This document shows positions 7,559 to 16,794 of a DNA stretch of 64,000 nucleotides, piece by piece. The stretch's first letter is position 1. Each line of letters starts with the position of its first letter. Position numbers and translations under genes: made by a program. Source of the stretch: Paenibacillus sp. 481 (GTDB lineage Bacteria; Bacillota; Bacilli; Paenibacillales; Paenibacillaceae); the NCBI RefSeq assembly GCF_021223605.1, contig NZ_CP075175.1, forward strand, positions 3,799,501 to 3,863,500. The letters are read 5' to 3'. The notes under the pieces were generated by a model. That model saw only the letters and a list, made by a program, of their open reading frames with translations. It was not told the origin of the DNA and searched no databases.

Positions 7559-8476
7559 ATGAATTCGATTGATATTACAGACATTTCAGATATAACGTTT
7601 GATACACCTAAGGAGCCGCGCGTGCTGCTTGTCGACGGAATGGCTTTGCTGTTCCGTGCTTATTATGCCTCCGCATATGGCGGTACAATTCGTCGAATGA
7701 AGGACGGTACGCCGACGAATGCGGTATACGGCTTTATGCGCTATTTTTGGGATGCCGTAGAACGATTTGGCCCTACGCATATCGTGTGCTGCTGGGATTT
7801 GAGCAGCAAGACATTTCGAGCAGAGCAGTTTGATCAATATAAAGCTAATCGCTCAGAATGCCCTGAAGATTTAGTGCCGCAATTTCAATTGATGCGCGAC
7901 GTCATGGACGGATTCGGTATCCCGAACATATCTGTAGAAGGTTTCGAAGCGGATGATTGCATAGGAACCCTTGCACGTTTATACCGTGAAGAGATGGAAG
8001 TCGTCATTTTAACAGGCGATCATGATATGTTGCAGCTCGTACATGAGCGTACTAAAGTAGCTATTATGAAAAAAGGACAAGGCAACTATGCTGTCTATTG
8101 CCCGCAAACGTTAATGGAAGAGAAGCAATTAACCCCGATGCAAGTCATCGACGTAAAAGGGTTAATGGGCGATCCTTCTGACAATTACCCGGGAGTGCGC
8201 GGTATTGGGGAAAAAACAGCGTTAAAGCTGGTGCAACAGTACGCGTCTATCGAAGGTATTCTAGAACATTTGCCAGAGCTTGCAAAAGGGGTACGCACTA
8301 AAATCGAAGCTGACTTGGACATGCTTCATTTGTCACGCCAGTTAGCACGAATTGAATGTGAAGTGCCTGTCTCTTGTCATGCTGACGATTGCGCATTTTC
8401 TCCAGATCGAGATGCAGTGTCCGCTGTATTTGAACGTTTGGAAATGAATAGCATGATTTCATATATTGGGATGTAA
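7559..8476 (+). CDS. Stand-alone 5'-3' exonuclease (Pol I N-terminal domain type)
   Basis: A 305-residue homologue of the 5' nuclease domain of DNA polymerase I (B. subtilis YpcP type). LLVDGMALLFRAYYA carries the first metal-binding Asp. GFEADDCIGTLAR and ILTGDHDMLQLV carry further acidic metal ligands. The helix-hairpin-helix signature GVRGIGEKTALKL binds the DNA backbone. There is no polymerase domain. It should remove RNA primers or flaps. The first 20 residues are variable, and an ATG further in is possible, but GAAAGGGG lies at an acceptable distance from 7559. Confidence 0.9.
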   Translation: MNSIDITDISDITFDTPKEPRVLLVDGMALLFRAYYASAYGGTIRRMKDGTPTNAVYGFMRYFWDAVERFGPTHIVCCWDLSSKTFRAEQFDQYKANRSECPEDLVPQFQLMRDVMDGFGIPNISVEGFEADDCIGTLARLYREEMEVVILTGDHDMLQLVHERTKVAIMKKGQGNYAVYCPQTLMEEKQLTPMQVIDVKGLMGDPSDNYPGVRGIGEKTALKLVQQYASIEGILEHLPELAKGVRTKIEADLDMLHLSRQLARIECEVPVSCHADDCAFSPDRDAVSAVFERLEMNSMISYIGM

Positions 8477-8596
8477 GGATGACAGCATTTTACGAAACAA
8501 AATATCACATTTAGGACTCTTTAACCGACACCATGAACCTAACATCTTAGATATAAAAAGGGTCCTTCTCTATGTCCTGGGGAGGATTTATACAAC

Positions 8597-9796
8597 ATGA
8601 ATACGCATTTGACTACTCGCCGCAACAGGCGGCATTTTGTAAGTGGAGTACTAGCTTTTTGCCTTATGATGACGACATTTTCTGGATCTTCAGCCTACGC
8701 GATGCCACAAATCGGACGAGCTGAAGCAGCGCAAGTACAAGTAAGCAGCTCAAGCCTAGCACATACTGCTGCATTTGCAGGTAGCGTTCAAGCTAGTGTG
8801 CAAGGTGGAAAGCAAGTCAAGGCATCGACCCAGCAAATTAAAGTGGGAGCTAAGAAGTTAAGTGTGAGTACCGTACGCGTGCCTAAGGGCATGAAGCCAA
8901 GCGTCATATTTGGTGCTGGGCAAATTGGCAAAGTTGCTTCACTGCAATCTATTGTCGCACAGCACCAAGCGCGCGCGGCGGTAAATGGCACTTTCTTTGA
9001 AGCTTACGGTGGCATACCGGAACCGTGGGGAACTGTTATTTCCGATGGCCGTATTGAGCATGTTGGTAACTTAGGAACGACTATAGGCTTTAAATCCGAT
9101 GGCAGTGCAAAAATGGATACACTACGTGTGCGTATGACAGGAAAAGTGGAGCAGCTTGACGATGGCAGGGAATTGGATTGGTACGCTTATTTCGTTAATC
9201 GTACGCCACAGTCGAATGCGAATTCAGCTATCTTGTTCACACCTAAGCGTGGTAAAACGACAGGAGCTGCATTTGGTCGTGCCGTAGTCGTGCGCAAAGG
9301 AATCGTGACAGAGGTAGCTTCTGGCCGCAGCGTCAACATTCCGGCAGACGGCTACGTTATTCATTTTACAGGCAAAGAAGCCAAGTTGGCCGACCGGTTT
9401 AAGAAAGGCGCGAAAGTGAAGCTAGATATTACATATATGAACCACCAAGGGAATGAAATTGAGGGTTGGAGTGACGTGACGGCCGCTATTGGAGCGGGAC
9501 CGCGTCTTGTCAAAGATGGCAAAGTTGCTCTAAATCCTAAAGCAGAAGGCTTCAGACAAGATAAAATACTTACGCTGTCTGCGGCACGTAGTGGAGTAGG
9601 CATTATGCCTGACGGTTCCGTGATGATCGCGACTGTACGTTCGGCGACGATGAAGGAATGGGCTGCTGCTTGGAAACAGCTAGGTGCTGTGCATGCGATG
9701 AATTTGGATGGCGGTGCATCTTCCGGTTTATACGCGAACGGCAAGCTGATGACGAAGCCAGGGCGCAATATTAGTAACGCTTTATTGTTCAAGTAA
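8597..9796 (+). CDS. Secreted phosphodiester glycosidase (NAGPA domain) protein
   Basis: The protein has 399 residues. The signal peptide has an Arg-rich n-region (TRRNRRH), a hydrophobic core and a likely cleavage near AYA or AEA at residues 37-45. The mature domain from about 120 matches the phosphodiester glycosidase family: ARAAVNGTFFEAYGG near its start and MNLDGGASSGLYANGK near its end. Members act outside the cell on glycan phosphodiesters; the substrate here is unknown. The start ATG follows GGGGAGG. A paralogue is encoded at 39762-40829. Confidence 0.87.
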   Translation: MNTHLTTRRNRRHFVSGVLAFCLMMTTFSGSSAYAMPQIGRAEAAQVQVSSSSLAHTAAFAGSVQASVQGGKQVKASTQQIKVGAKKLSVSTVRVPKGMKPSVIFGAGQIGKVASLQSIVAQHQARAAVNGTFFEAYGGIPEPWGTVISDGRIEHVGNLGTTIGFKSDGSAKMDTLRVRMTGKVEQLDDGRELDWYAYFVNRTPQSNANSAILFTPKRGKTTGAAFGRAVVVRKGIVTEVASGRSVNIPADGYVIHFTGKEAKLADRFKKGAKVKLDITYMNHQGNEIEGWSDVTAAIGAGPRLVKDGKVALNPKAEGFRQDKILTLSAARSGVGIMPDGSVMIATVRSATMKEWAAAWKQLGAVHAMNLDGGASSGLYANGKLMTKPGRNISNALLFK

Positions 9797-9891
9797 TGTT
9801 TAAGTACTGTTCAAGTAAGTGGATTCAAGATTCCCTTGCTCTATGTATGAGTTTACACAAAAAAAGCGCTTAGCGCGCATTTCAGCTTGTC

Positions 9892-9928
9892 GAGAAACCC
9901 CTGTCTTTTTAAAGGCGAGGGGTTTCTC
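9892..9928. terminator. Long hairpin between convergent genes
   Basis: An 11-bp perfect stem GAGAAACCCCT/AGGGGTTTCTC encloses a 15-base loop between the glycosidase gene (+) and the DUF3055-like gene (-). Neither side has a long T run, so termination is likely but not certain. Confidence 0.6.
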
Positions 9929-9941
9929 TCTGTTCTCATGT

Positions 9942-10238
9942 CTAGTCCGTAAAATTCACTTCGCCAACAACTAAGCTTAGAAACTGGCGTAAGTCCTCTG
10001 CTTCCTCTTCAGTCAACTTGTAAAAGTGTTCAAGGTATCCCTCTTCTTCCAAGTCGTCCTGACCTAGGATAGCGGTTAGTCCTGATTGCAGATCGGTCAC
10101 TAACTTTTTTCCATAAAAGCGATTCGTAGTTGTGACAGCCAGATCAAAACGATGCATGCTGTTGCCAATAACGGTTACAAATCGTGTACTCGTTTGTTCT
10201 GTACTGTCCGATAAAAAATCCAATTCATTGATGTTCAT
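9942..10238 (-). CDS. DUF3055-like conserved hypothetical protein
   Basis: A 98-residue soluble acidic protein. The pattern TRFVTVIGNSMHRFDLAVT, then RFYGKKLVTDLQSG, then ILGQDDLEEEGYLEHFYKLTEEEAEDL agrees with what I recall of DUF3055, a small family confined to Bacillales. No function is known. The start follows AAAGGAGG on the minus strand. It is monocistronic and convergent with the glycosidase gene. Confidence 0.7.
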   Translation of the reverse strand: MNINELDFLSDSTEQTSTRFVTVIGNSMHRFDLAVTTTNRFYGKKLVTDLQSGLTAILGQDDLEEEGYLEHFYKLTEEEAEDLRQFLSLVVGEVNFTD

Positions 10239-10357
10239 CGTGTTGTACCTCCTTTGAAGGATGACGTCCCCATTATAGCCTATCCAATTCGTTTGTGAAA
10301 TGATGAAATATTTGCTAATGAATGCTTATTATGAATAGATGAAAGTATGATTAGGAA

Positions 10358-10385
10358 TTGACACACGAACGTGACATGCTATAAT
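10358..10385 (+). promoter_or_regulatory. Near-consensus sigma-A promoter
   Basis: TTGACA (10358-10363) and TATAAT (10380-10385) are separated by 16 bp. Transcription should start near 10392, only about 70 nt before an intrinsic terminator. Confidence 0.85.
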
Positions 10386-10391
10386 TTAGTT

Positions 10392-10463
10392 AAATTCATA
10401 ACTAGGACGAGGAAGCACCTCTTTGATGAGCCATAGGCTATTCAAAGGGGTGCTTTCTTTTTT
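10392..10463 (+). ncRNA. Candidate small RNA or attenuated leader
   Basis: The stretch between the promoter above and an intrinsic terminator would give an RNA of about 72 nt. The terminator is a 14-bp stem, AAGCACCTCTTTGA (10413-10426) paired with TCAAAGGGGTGCTT (10442-10455) with one G-U pair, followed by C and a run of seven T. No start codon with a binding site lies inside. The HRDC gene begins 110 nt further on, so this is either an independent small RNA or an attenuator for that gene. It matches no leader family I recognise. Confidence 0.6.
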
Positions 10464-10573
10464 TATTTTACTTTGACGCGTTCTTAGATGAATGACACAG
10501 GGCAAATAGATGCACCTCACAACATGCGAAACAGACGACATGTCCTATTACATACTGCGAGGAGGAAATGGTA

Positions 10574-11629
10574 ATGAAATTGATTTGGATGGCTATGCTT
10601 GAGCTTAGTAAAGATTCGGATACGGTGTCACCTAGCCCACCTGATGAGAAGTCTAATGAATATGGCATTATAACTGCTGGTGAGCAGGATGGGAACTGGG
10701 TAGTGTGCTGGGAGCGGGAAGGGAAGTCGCTAATCTGGTACGAGGGCACGATGTGGGTAGAAATGCGTGCAGCTTTACGGCGTGGCATGGCCAGCTTGTT
10801 GAGCGCAGGTTATCGTTTATCGCTTGGGTTTTCGCCAGAAGCTAACATGCATGAGCGGCGCATGCGCGAACGTCAAGAATGGATAACATGCTATGCGGAT
10901 TTGCACCATCCTTCGCCGTTGTATGAGCAACTGGCCAAGTGGCGTCGTGAAACAGCGGGCAAGTTAAAGCGAGCTCCTTATTGGATCGCGACTAATCGCA
11001 TGTTGCGTATCGTAAGTGCTTTTGTGCCGCATACGCCGGAGGAACTTAAGCAATTGCCCGGGTTCGGCGATGCGAAAGTCGCCTCATATGCCGAGGATAT
11101 TTTGGAGGTGACGCGAACAATGGAGCGAAAAACGACGTTCCCGTTAGACTGGGTGCAGGCTGCAGTGACGGAAGCAGAGTTTGCGAAGTGGATCTATGAG
11201 CAAGAAGAAGATAAGCAAGCCGCGGAATTGTTGAAAATAACCGAGCGTCGTCGTTTGCTCGAAGGGGTTCAACTTGGTGAGCGCATTGAGCAATTGATGA
11301 CACGCTTACAGGTAGACAGACGGGAGATTATTGTACGCATAGAAGCGATGGAGCAAGAAGGATTCAATATGCAGGAGCTTATTGAGCGGGAGCTCGTTGA
11401 TTTGCCGCAGGATGAGCGTTCTGCTATAGAGCATGCTTTGTCCGATTTGGGTGATAAATATTTGCGGCCTGTACTTGTGCGAGCTTATGGAGAGATGGCA
11501 TTAGAGAAGCCTATGGTGGAGTTGCAGCCGATATACGAGCGGATTCGCCTGTTGCGGCTAGTGCGTCGCGAGCACAATGGGCAAAGCGAGAAGAGCGAGC
11601 AGGGCGGTGATGCCAGAAAAATTGCATAA
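10574..11629 (+). CDS. HRDC-domain protein of unknown function
   Basis: A 351-residue protein. The start is ATG 10574, eight bases after GGAGG; ATG 10568 is too close to it. Residues about 118-182 form an HRDC domain (YEQLAKWRRETAGK ... LPGFGDAKVASYAEDIL), a helical nucleic-acid-binding module otherwise found in RecQ helicases and RNase D. The N-terminal 100 residues are an unassigned alpha/beta domain with no helicase or nuclease motif. The C-terminal half is helical and charged. It could be a nucleic-acid binder, but its partner is unknown. Confidence 0.75.
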   Translation: MKLIWMAMLELSKDSDTVSPSPPDEKSNEYGIITAGEQDGNWVVCWEREGKSLIWYEGTMWVEMRAALRRGMASLLSAGYRLSLGFSPEANMHERRMRERQEWITCYADLHHPSPLYEQLAKWRRETAGKLKRAPYWIATNRMLRIVSAFVPHTPEELKQLPGFGDAKVASYAEDILEVTRTMERKTTFPLDWVQAAVTEAEFAKWIYEQEEDKQAAELLKITERRRLLEGVQLGERIEQLMTRLQVDRREIIVRIEAMEQEGFNMQELIERELVDLPQDERSAIEHALSDLGDKYLRPVLVRAYGEMALEKPMVELQPIYERIRLLRLVRREHNGQSEKSEQGGDARKIA

Positions 11630-11723
11630 GGGAAGATAGCGTACAAATGGTATACATACAGAACGGATTCGTTCAGGTAGGTTAAACGCCAATCAGGTGA
11701 GCGATGGCTTCTAGGATTATGAA

Positions 11724-11760
11724 AAGCCCGCTGTCCCCGTATGAGTAGGGAGCAGCGGGC
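11724..11760 (-). terminator. Terminator of corA
   Basis: The stem GCCCGCTG/CAGCGGGC, followed on the minus strand by TTTTC, lies just beyond the corA stop. Confidence 0.8.
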
Positions 11761-11784
11761 ATAATAGGAACCGTTGTAACAACG

Positions 11785-12720
11785 TTATAGCCAATCTTTT
11801 TTGCGGAACAAATAAAACATAAACCCACCAAGAAGAAACATAAAGCCGATTGCAAATACAGATCCGTATTTCGTATCCATAAAAGGAATATAATCAAAGT
11901 TCATCCCATAAATACCTGTGATAAACGTAAGTGGCATAAAAATAGTCGTCATCGCTGTAAATACACGCATAATTTCGTTGGCACGATTTGCAATGCTCAA
12001 TTGATACGATTCACGCAAGTTCCCCATCAAATCGCGAAACGTTTCAAACGTTTCAGTTACTTTGACAGCATTTTCATATATATCGCGAAAATATTTTTGC
12101 AGGTCGTCGTCAATAAGGCGCAAATCTTTGCGATATAGCACAGTTAGCACTTCTTTTTGTGGACCGAGCCCTTTTTTCAACCATAAAATTTCGCTGCGCA
12201 AGCTAATAATTTCGTTCAAGTGCGATTTCTTAGCATTAACGAGCATTTCTTCTTCCAGATTGTCGATTTTGGCCTCGATGCGGTCTGCTACCGTAAAGTA
12301 GTTATCGACAACTAAGTCAATGAGCAAATAGAGCATCCGGTCTGGCGTACATACCTCTTGCTCCCACAGTAGGGGCTTGACCGTGCGCAGTTCGTTAATT
12401 TTTTGCTGGGTTACCGTTATTAAATAATGCTTGCCTAAAAAAGTGTTCAACGTGCGTAGAAAAATTTCTTCATCGTCAAAGCGAATGCTGTTTACCACAA
12501 TAAAATAGTGGCCTTCATAAATTTCAATTTTCGGGCGTTGCTCTTCTTCATTCAAGCAATCCTCTACTGCTAGGTCGTGAATAGAGAAGAGTTGCTGTAG
12601 AACAACAAGGTCTTCGATGTCTGCATCAATCCAATAAAAGCCTTCTTCTGGCGGCTTCAATGTTGTTTCGATGTCATCAATTGGCGTGAATACGCCTTGA
12701 TTGACCAGACGAATTTTCAT
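11785..12720 (-). CDS. corA: CorA-family magnesium/cobalt transporter
   Basis: A 311-residue member of the CorA/MIT family. The N-terminal 240 residues form the cytoplasmic alpha/beta domain and long stalk helix. The first membrane helix ends in the selectivity motif YGMN (271-274); the second (about 290-306) is followed by the basic tail RKKDWL. It imports Mg2+, and possibly Co2+ or Ni2+, as a pentamer. The start follows AAGGAGTG. A promoter lies about 300 bp upstream, giving an unusually long leader with possible Mg2+-riboswitch structure. Confidence 0.93.
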   Translation of the reverse strand: MKIRLVNQGVFTPIDDIETTLKPPEEGFYWIDADIEDLVVLQQLFSIHDLAVEDCLNEEEQRPKIEIYEGHYFIVVNSIRFDDEEIFLRTLNTFLGKHYLITVTQQKINELRTVKPLLWEQEVCTPDRMLYLLIDLVVDNYFTVADRIEAKIDNLEEEMLVNAKKSHLNEIISLRSEILWLKKGLGPQKEVLTVLYRKDLRLIDDDLQKYFRDIYENAVKVTETFETFRDLMGNLRESYQLSIANRANEIMRVFTAMTTIFMPLTFITGIYGMNFDYIPFMDTKYGSVFAIGFMFLLGGFMFYLFRKKDWL

Positions 12721-12789
12721 TGCAAATCACTCCTTCGGTCTGATTCGTGTTTCAGCACGAGAACAGACGTCATCGTCAAAGTAGACGAT

Positions 12790-12990
12790 TCGATCGAGGT
12801 TGCAACGTCGTCGGTGCACTAAGCGCAGTCCGCTCTTATCTTATAGCCAAATGTTCGGTTGGCAAATAGGTCAGCATAAAGCAATCCATGCAGCCAAGAC
12901 GCGCAAGTGATCGAATCATCCTATTCAGTTGTCCGTTAACGCCGTCTCTCGGTCTGGGATCGCCATCCATCCGAACTTCACCTCATATCA
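12790..12990 (-). promoter_or_regulatory. Long corA leader, possible M-box (Mg2+) riboswitch
   Basis: Reading the minus strand from about 12990, the leader shows GAGGTGAAGTTC, then GGATGGATGGCGATCCC, then GAGAGACGGCGTTAACGGAC and AACTGAATAGG. Their order and spacing recall the ykoK/M-box core (AGGTGAGG..CC, GAGACGCC, AACAGAAATA), although several positions deviate. Further inverted repeats follow, such as GCCAAC..TTTGGC. The position ahead of a Mg2+ transporter fits. This is recollection, not alignment, so confidence is low. Confidence 0.35.
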
Positions 12991-13023
12991 TTAAAATAAG
13001 GTTGTGCAAATAAGCACTTGTCT

Positions 13024-13052
13024 AGTATAATCCGTCGCTTCCATGCTTTCAA
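13024..13052 (-). promoter_or_regulatory. Sigma-A promoter of corA
   Basis: On the minus strand, TTGAAA and TATACT are separated by 17 bp, which places the transcript start near 13017 and leaves a leader of nearly 300 nt before corA. Confidence 0.75.
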
Positions 13053-13180
13053 GGTTTTCCCTACAACGTATGCCAACGGTAAAAGATGGTGAATTTCCTC
13101 TTGACGAGCGACTCGACTTGCATTAAATTATTACCAAGTGCAACATATGCACGGCAGTTACAATTGAATATGAGTTGCAA

Positions 13181-13328
13181 TCTTATCAAGAGTAGGTGGA
13201 GGGACAAGCCCGATGACACCCGGCAACCGGCGTTAATGACGCGGCGCTCATAGAGCGCAAGCAGCCATTTTCATAACGCACGGTGCTAATTCTTGCAGGA
13301 ACGGTATGCCCGTTGCTGAGAGATGAGA
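13181..13328 (+). promoter_or_regulatory. SAM-I (S-box) riboswitch aptamer
   Basis: The S-box signatures occur in order: TCTTATCAAGAG, GGTGGAGGGAC, GCCCGATGACACCCGGCAAC, CACGGTGCTAATTCTTGCAG, GATGAGAGAGG. P1 pairs TCTTATC with GATGAGA. When SAM binds, the downstream terminator forms and the met genes are shut off. Confidence 0.95.
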
Positions 13329-13357
13329 GAGGCGCATATGTTTATTTTTTAACGCGA

Positions 13358-13390
13358 AACCTTTCTCGAATGCCGGGGAAGGTTTTTTTT
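13358..13390 (+). terminator. SAM-riboswitch expression-platform terminator
   Basis: The stem AACCTTTCTCG/CGGGGAAGGTT (two G-T pairs) is followed by eight T, 65 bp before metA. Confidence 0.88.
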
Positions 13391-13455
13391 GTAACCTCCT
13401 ACCTGAATGTCATCATTTAACAATAAACTCGAACCCTACGAAGGAGGAGCGTCAC

Positions 13456-14400
13456 ATGCCGATTAAAATACCCGATCATTTGCCGGCGAAAGAAGTTTTA
13501 ACACAGGAGAACATATTTGTGATGGATGAAACGCGTGCTTACCAGCAAGACATTCGTCCGTTAAAAATTATTATTCTGAATTTGATGCCAGCGAAAGAGA
13601 CTACGGAGACTCAATTGTTGCGCTTAATCGGAAATACGCCGCTGCAAGTAGATGTGACGCTGCTTCATCCAGCTACACATACTTCTAAAAATACGTCAGC
13701 TGAGCATTTATCCAGTTTCTATAAAACGTTTGAAGATATACAGGATCAAAGGTTCGATGGTCTTATTATTACAGGAGCGCCGGTAGAGCAAATGGAATTT
13801 GAAGAAGTGAACTACTGGAGTGAGTTATGCCATATTATGGAATGGTCGAAAAAGAAAGTCACGTCCACGTTCCATATTTGTTGGGCTGCTCAAGCAGGAT
13901 TGTATTATCACTTCGGTGTGCCTAAATATTCGTTGGATCACAAAATATTCGGTGTGTTTCCACACGAGCTGAAAAAAGAAAATGTACAGTTAACTCGCGG
14001 ATTCGATGAAATGTTTCTTGTCCCACAGTCCCGTCACACTGAATTCCGACAAGAAGATATTGATAAGGTAGCGGAGTTAGAAGTGCTCTCTGCATCGGAA
14101 GAATCGGGCGTATATTTAGTTGCTTCAAGAGATGGCAAGCAAATATTCGTAACGGGACATTCCGAATACGATGCCTGTACGTTGCAATGGGAATACGACC
14201 GCGATGTTGAAAAAGGAATGGCCATGGATCTGCCGAAAAATTATTTTCCGGGAAATGATCCGACAAAAAGACCGTTTTCGACATGGCGTGCGCATGCGAA
14301 TTTGTTGTTCTCCAACTGGCTGAACTACTACGTATATCAAGAAACGCCATTTGAATTAGACTATGCTGCTGCTAACAAGGAAGGGGTTATCACACAATGA
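13456..14400 (+). CDS. metA: Homoserine O-acetyltransferase (MetA family)
   Basis: The product (314 residues) acylates homoserine in the first committed step of methionine synthesis. The catalytic Cys142 is in [16 protein letters not shown], and the His of the dyad is in TGHSEYD. Residue 111 is Glu ([10 protein letters not shown]). In this family Glu111 favours acetyl-CoA, as in Bacillus, while Gly111 favours succinyl-CoA, as in E. coli; acetylation is therefore predicted. The start follows GAAGGAGGA. It is the first gene of an operon under the SAM-I riboswitch and overlaps metI by four bases (ATGA). Confidence 0.95.
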   Translation: MPIKIPDHLPAKEVLTQENIFVMDETRAYQQDIRPLKIIILNLMPAKETTETQLLRLIGNTPLQVDVTLLHPATHTSKNTSAEHLSSFYKTFEDIQDQRFDGLIITGAPVEQMEFEEVNYWSELCHIMEWSKKKVTSTFHICWAAQAGLYYHFGVPKYSLDHKIFGVFPHELKKENVQLTRGFDEMFLVPQSRHTEFRQEDIDKVAELEVLSASEESGVYLVASRDGKQIFVTGHSEYDACTLQWEYDRDVEKGMAMDLPKNYFPGNDPTKRPFSTWRAHANLLFSNWLNYYVYQETPFELDYAAANKEGVITQ

Positions 14401-15584
14401 TCGAGCGCGACGAGACAAAATATCGGTTGGAGAGCCGCTTGGCTCAAATCGGTTCTATTCAAGAGCCGAACACAGGTGCAGTCAATTTTCCGATCTACCA
14501 GTCAACAGCTTTTCGTCATCCACGGCTTGGGCAAAGTACAGGATTTGATTACATCCGTACGAAAAACCCGACGCGGCAGGTGCTAGAAGACGCGGCTGCT
14601 GCTTTGGAGAGCGGTGATGCCGGCTTTGCGTGTAGCAGCGGGATGGCTGCGTTGCAGACTATATTCACCTTGTTCAGTCAAGGTGATCATCTGATTGTGT
14701 CGCTAGATTTATACGGTGGCACTTACCGTCTGCTTGAGCGCATCTTATCCCGTTTTGGTATAACTGCTTCTTATGTAGATACAAATGATATGGATGCGTT
14801 GGAGTCGGTGCGAACACCGTCAACGAAGGCGGTCATTATTGAAACACCTACGAATCCGCTCATGATGATTACGGACATCGAGAAAGTATCCGCGTGGGCG
14901 AAGACGCACGGGTTGCTAACGGTAGTGGACAACACATTGCTTACTCCATTCTTCCAACGTCCGCTGGAATTGGGGGCCGACATTATTATTCATAGCGCAA
15001 CCAAATATCTTGGTGGGCATAACGACGTGCTAGCTGGACTAATTGTTACGAAAGGCAAAGAGTTGTCTGAACAGATGGCCTTTTTGCACAATTCAATCGG
15101 AGCAGTGTTGAGCCCGTCTGATTCCTATCAGCTAATGCGTGGGATGAAGACACTGGCCATTCGGATGGAGCGCCACGAATACAATGCAGAGCGCGTTGCT
15201 CGCTGGCTGACAGAGCATCCATCTATTGTTGCCGTCTTCCATCCAGCGCTTGAAGATCATCCGAGCTATGATATCCAGCGTCGGCAATCTTCTGGCAATA
15301 CAGGCATTTTTTCATTCCGAGTCAAGGACGCTCGCTACGTGGACCCGATTTTGCGACACTTGAAGCTGATTGCGTTTGCAGAAAGCTTAGGTGGGGTAGA
15401 GTCACTGATGACGTATCCTGCCGTTCAGACACATGCTGATATTCCGCAGGAAATTCGCGATCAAGTAGGTGTTGACGATCGCCTGTTGCGTTTTTCAGTT
15501 GGAATCGAGCATGTAGATGACATTATTGCGGATTTAGAGCAAGCGTTGGAGGCAGCGCATAGAGAGGTGGAGGGGGAACAATAA
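14397..15584 (+). CDS. metI: Cystathionine gamma-synthase / O-acetylhomoserine thiolyase (MetI-like)
   Basis: A 395-residue Cys/Met-metabolism PLP enzyme. The PLP lysine is K203 in [18 protein letters not shown] (about 106-111) contacts the phosphate. It condenses acylhomoserine with cysteine to cystathionine, or with sulfide to homocysteine. Its start overlaps the metA stop and its stop overlaps the metC start by one base (TAATG), so the three genes are translationally coupled. Metal or SAM control comes only from the riboswitch upstream. The exact substrate preference cannot be decided from sequence. Confidence 0.92.
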   Translation: MIERDETKYRLESRLAQIGSIQEPNTGAVNFPIYQSTAFRHPRLGQSTGFDYIRTKNPTRQVLEDAAAALESGDAGFACSSGMAALQTIFTLFSQGDHLIVSLDLYGGTYRLLERILSRFGITASYVDTNDMDALESVRTPSTKAVIIETPTNPLMMITDIEKVSAWAKTHGLLTVVDNTLLTPFFQRPLELGADIIIHSATKYLGGHNDVLAGLIVTKGKELSEQMAFLHNSIGAVLSPSDSYQLMRGMKTLAIRMERHEYNAERVARWLTEHPSIVAVFHPALEDHPSYDIQRRQSSGNTGIFSFRVKDARYVDPILRHLKLIAFAESLGGVESLMTYPAVQTHADIPQEIRDQVGVDDRLLRFSVGIEHVDDIIADLEQALEAAHREVEGEQ

Positions 15585-16732
15585 TGAGTCAGAACAAACA
15601 ATTCGGCACAAAGTTGATTCACTTCGGTGGCGAGATCGACAAGACTACAGGAGCTTCGAGCGTGCCTATTTATCAGGCATCAACCTTTCATCATGAAAAT
15701 ATTTATGAGCCACCGGAATTTGACTATTCCCGTTCAGGTAATCCGACACGCCAAGCGTTGGAAGACTATATCGCAGTATTAGAGGGCGGGAAGCGTGGGT
15801 TTGCTTTTTCGTCCGGCATGTCAGCTATCTCTTCGGCCTTTTTGTTACTTTCCGCAGGAGACCATGTCATCGTAACAGAAGATGTATACGGTGGCACGTA
15901 TCGATTGCTGACGTCGATTTTAAGTCGACTACATATTGAAACGACGTTTGTAGATATGACGAATCTCGATCTCGTTAAAGCTGCGCTGCGACCAAATACG
16001 AAAGCCGTATATATGGAAACACCGTCTAACCCGACGCTCAAAATTACGGACATTGCCGCTGTGACAGCATGGGCGAAATCGCATGGCTTGCTCACATTGC
16101 TAGACAATACGTTTATGACGCCGTATCACCAACGTCCAATTGAGCTAGGTGTTGATATTGTCTTACACAGTGCGACTAAGTTTTTGGGCGGCCACAGTGA
16201 TGTGCTGGCAGGACTTGCGGTTACCGCTGATGATGCGCTAGGTCGGCAAGTGAAGCAGTTGCAGAACGGACTTGGCACTGTGCTAGGTGTGCAAGATAGC
16301 TGGCTGCTGATTCGTGGCATGAAGACGTTAGAAGCCCGCATGAGCCACAGTGAAACGAGCGCAGCCAAATTAGCGGCGTGGCTTACAGGCCGCAAGGATA
16401 TTGCGAACGTCTATTACCCAGGTCTGATCGACCACCCTGGGCGAGACATTCACGAAAAGCAATCGCGCGGCTACGGCGCTGTCGTCTCATTTGACGTCGG
16501 TTCCGGCGAACGCGCCAAGCAAGTGCTGAACCGCGTTGAGCTGCCGCTTGTCGCGGTCAGCTTAGGCGCGGTCGAGAGCATCCTGTCTTACCCAGCCATG
16601 ATGTCACATGCCGCAATGCCGCATGAAGTACGTCAAGAGCGCGGCATTACAGACGGATTGCTGCGTTTCTCAGTCGGCTTGGAGCATATTGATGATTTGC
16701 TTGCCGACCTTAATCAAGCCCTTTCAGGCTAA
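15584..16732 (+). CDS. metC: Cystathionine beta-lyase (MetC-like)
   Basis: A 382-residue PLP enzyme of the same family as the gene before it, probably an old duplicate. The PLP lysine is K199 in HSATKFLGGHSD; YGGTYR is at 102-107. It cleaves cystathionine to homocysteine, pyruvate and ammonia. Its place after metI, mirroring B. subtilis metI-metC, is the main reason for choosing beta-lyase over gamma-synthase. It is the last gene of the SAM-controlled operon, with a strong terminator about 60 bp downstream. Confidence 0.92.
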   Translation: MSQNKQFGTKLIHFGGEIDKTTGASSVPIYQASTFHHENIYEPPEFDYSRSGNPTRQALEDYIAVLEGGKRGFAFSSGMSAISSAFLLLSAGDHVIVTEDVYGGTYRLLTSILSRLHIETTFVDMTNLDLVKAALRPNTKAVYMETPSNPTLKITDIAAVTAWAKSHGLLTLLDNTFMTPYHQRPIELGVDIVLHSATKFLGGHSDVLAGLAVTADDALGRQVKQLQNGLGTVLGVQDSWLLIRGMKTLEARMSHSETSAAKLAAWLTGRKDIANVYYPGLIDHPGRDIHEKQSRGYGAVVSFDVGSGERAKQVLNRVELPLVAVSLGAVESILSYPAMMSHAAMPHEVRQERGITDGLLRFSVGLEHIDDLLADLNQALSG

Positions 16733-16794
16733 GCATTTAAACATGATTTAAACATCACTTATGTATCACCTAAACATGACTTTAACCTCATTGA

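Noticed and set aside
12721..13052. Small protein genes in the corA-metA intergenic region
   Set aside because: No start codon with a binding site and coding bias was found on either strand; the space is accounted for by the corA leader and the SAM-I riboswitch.
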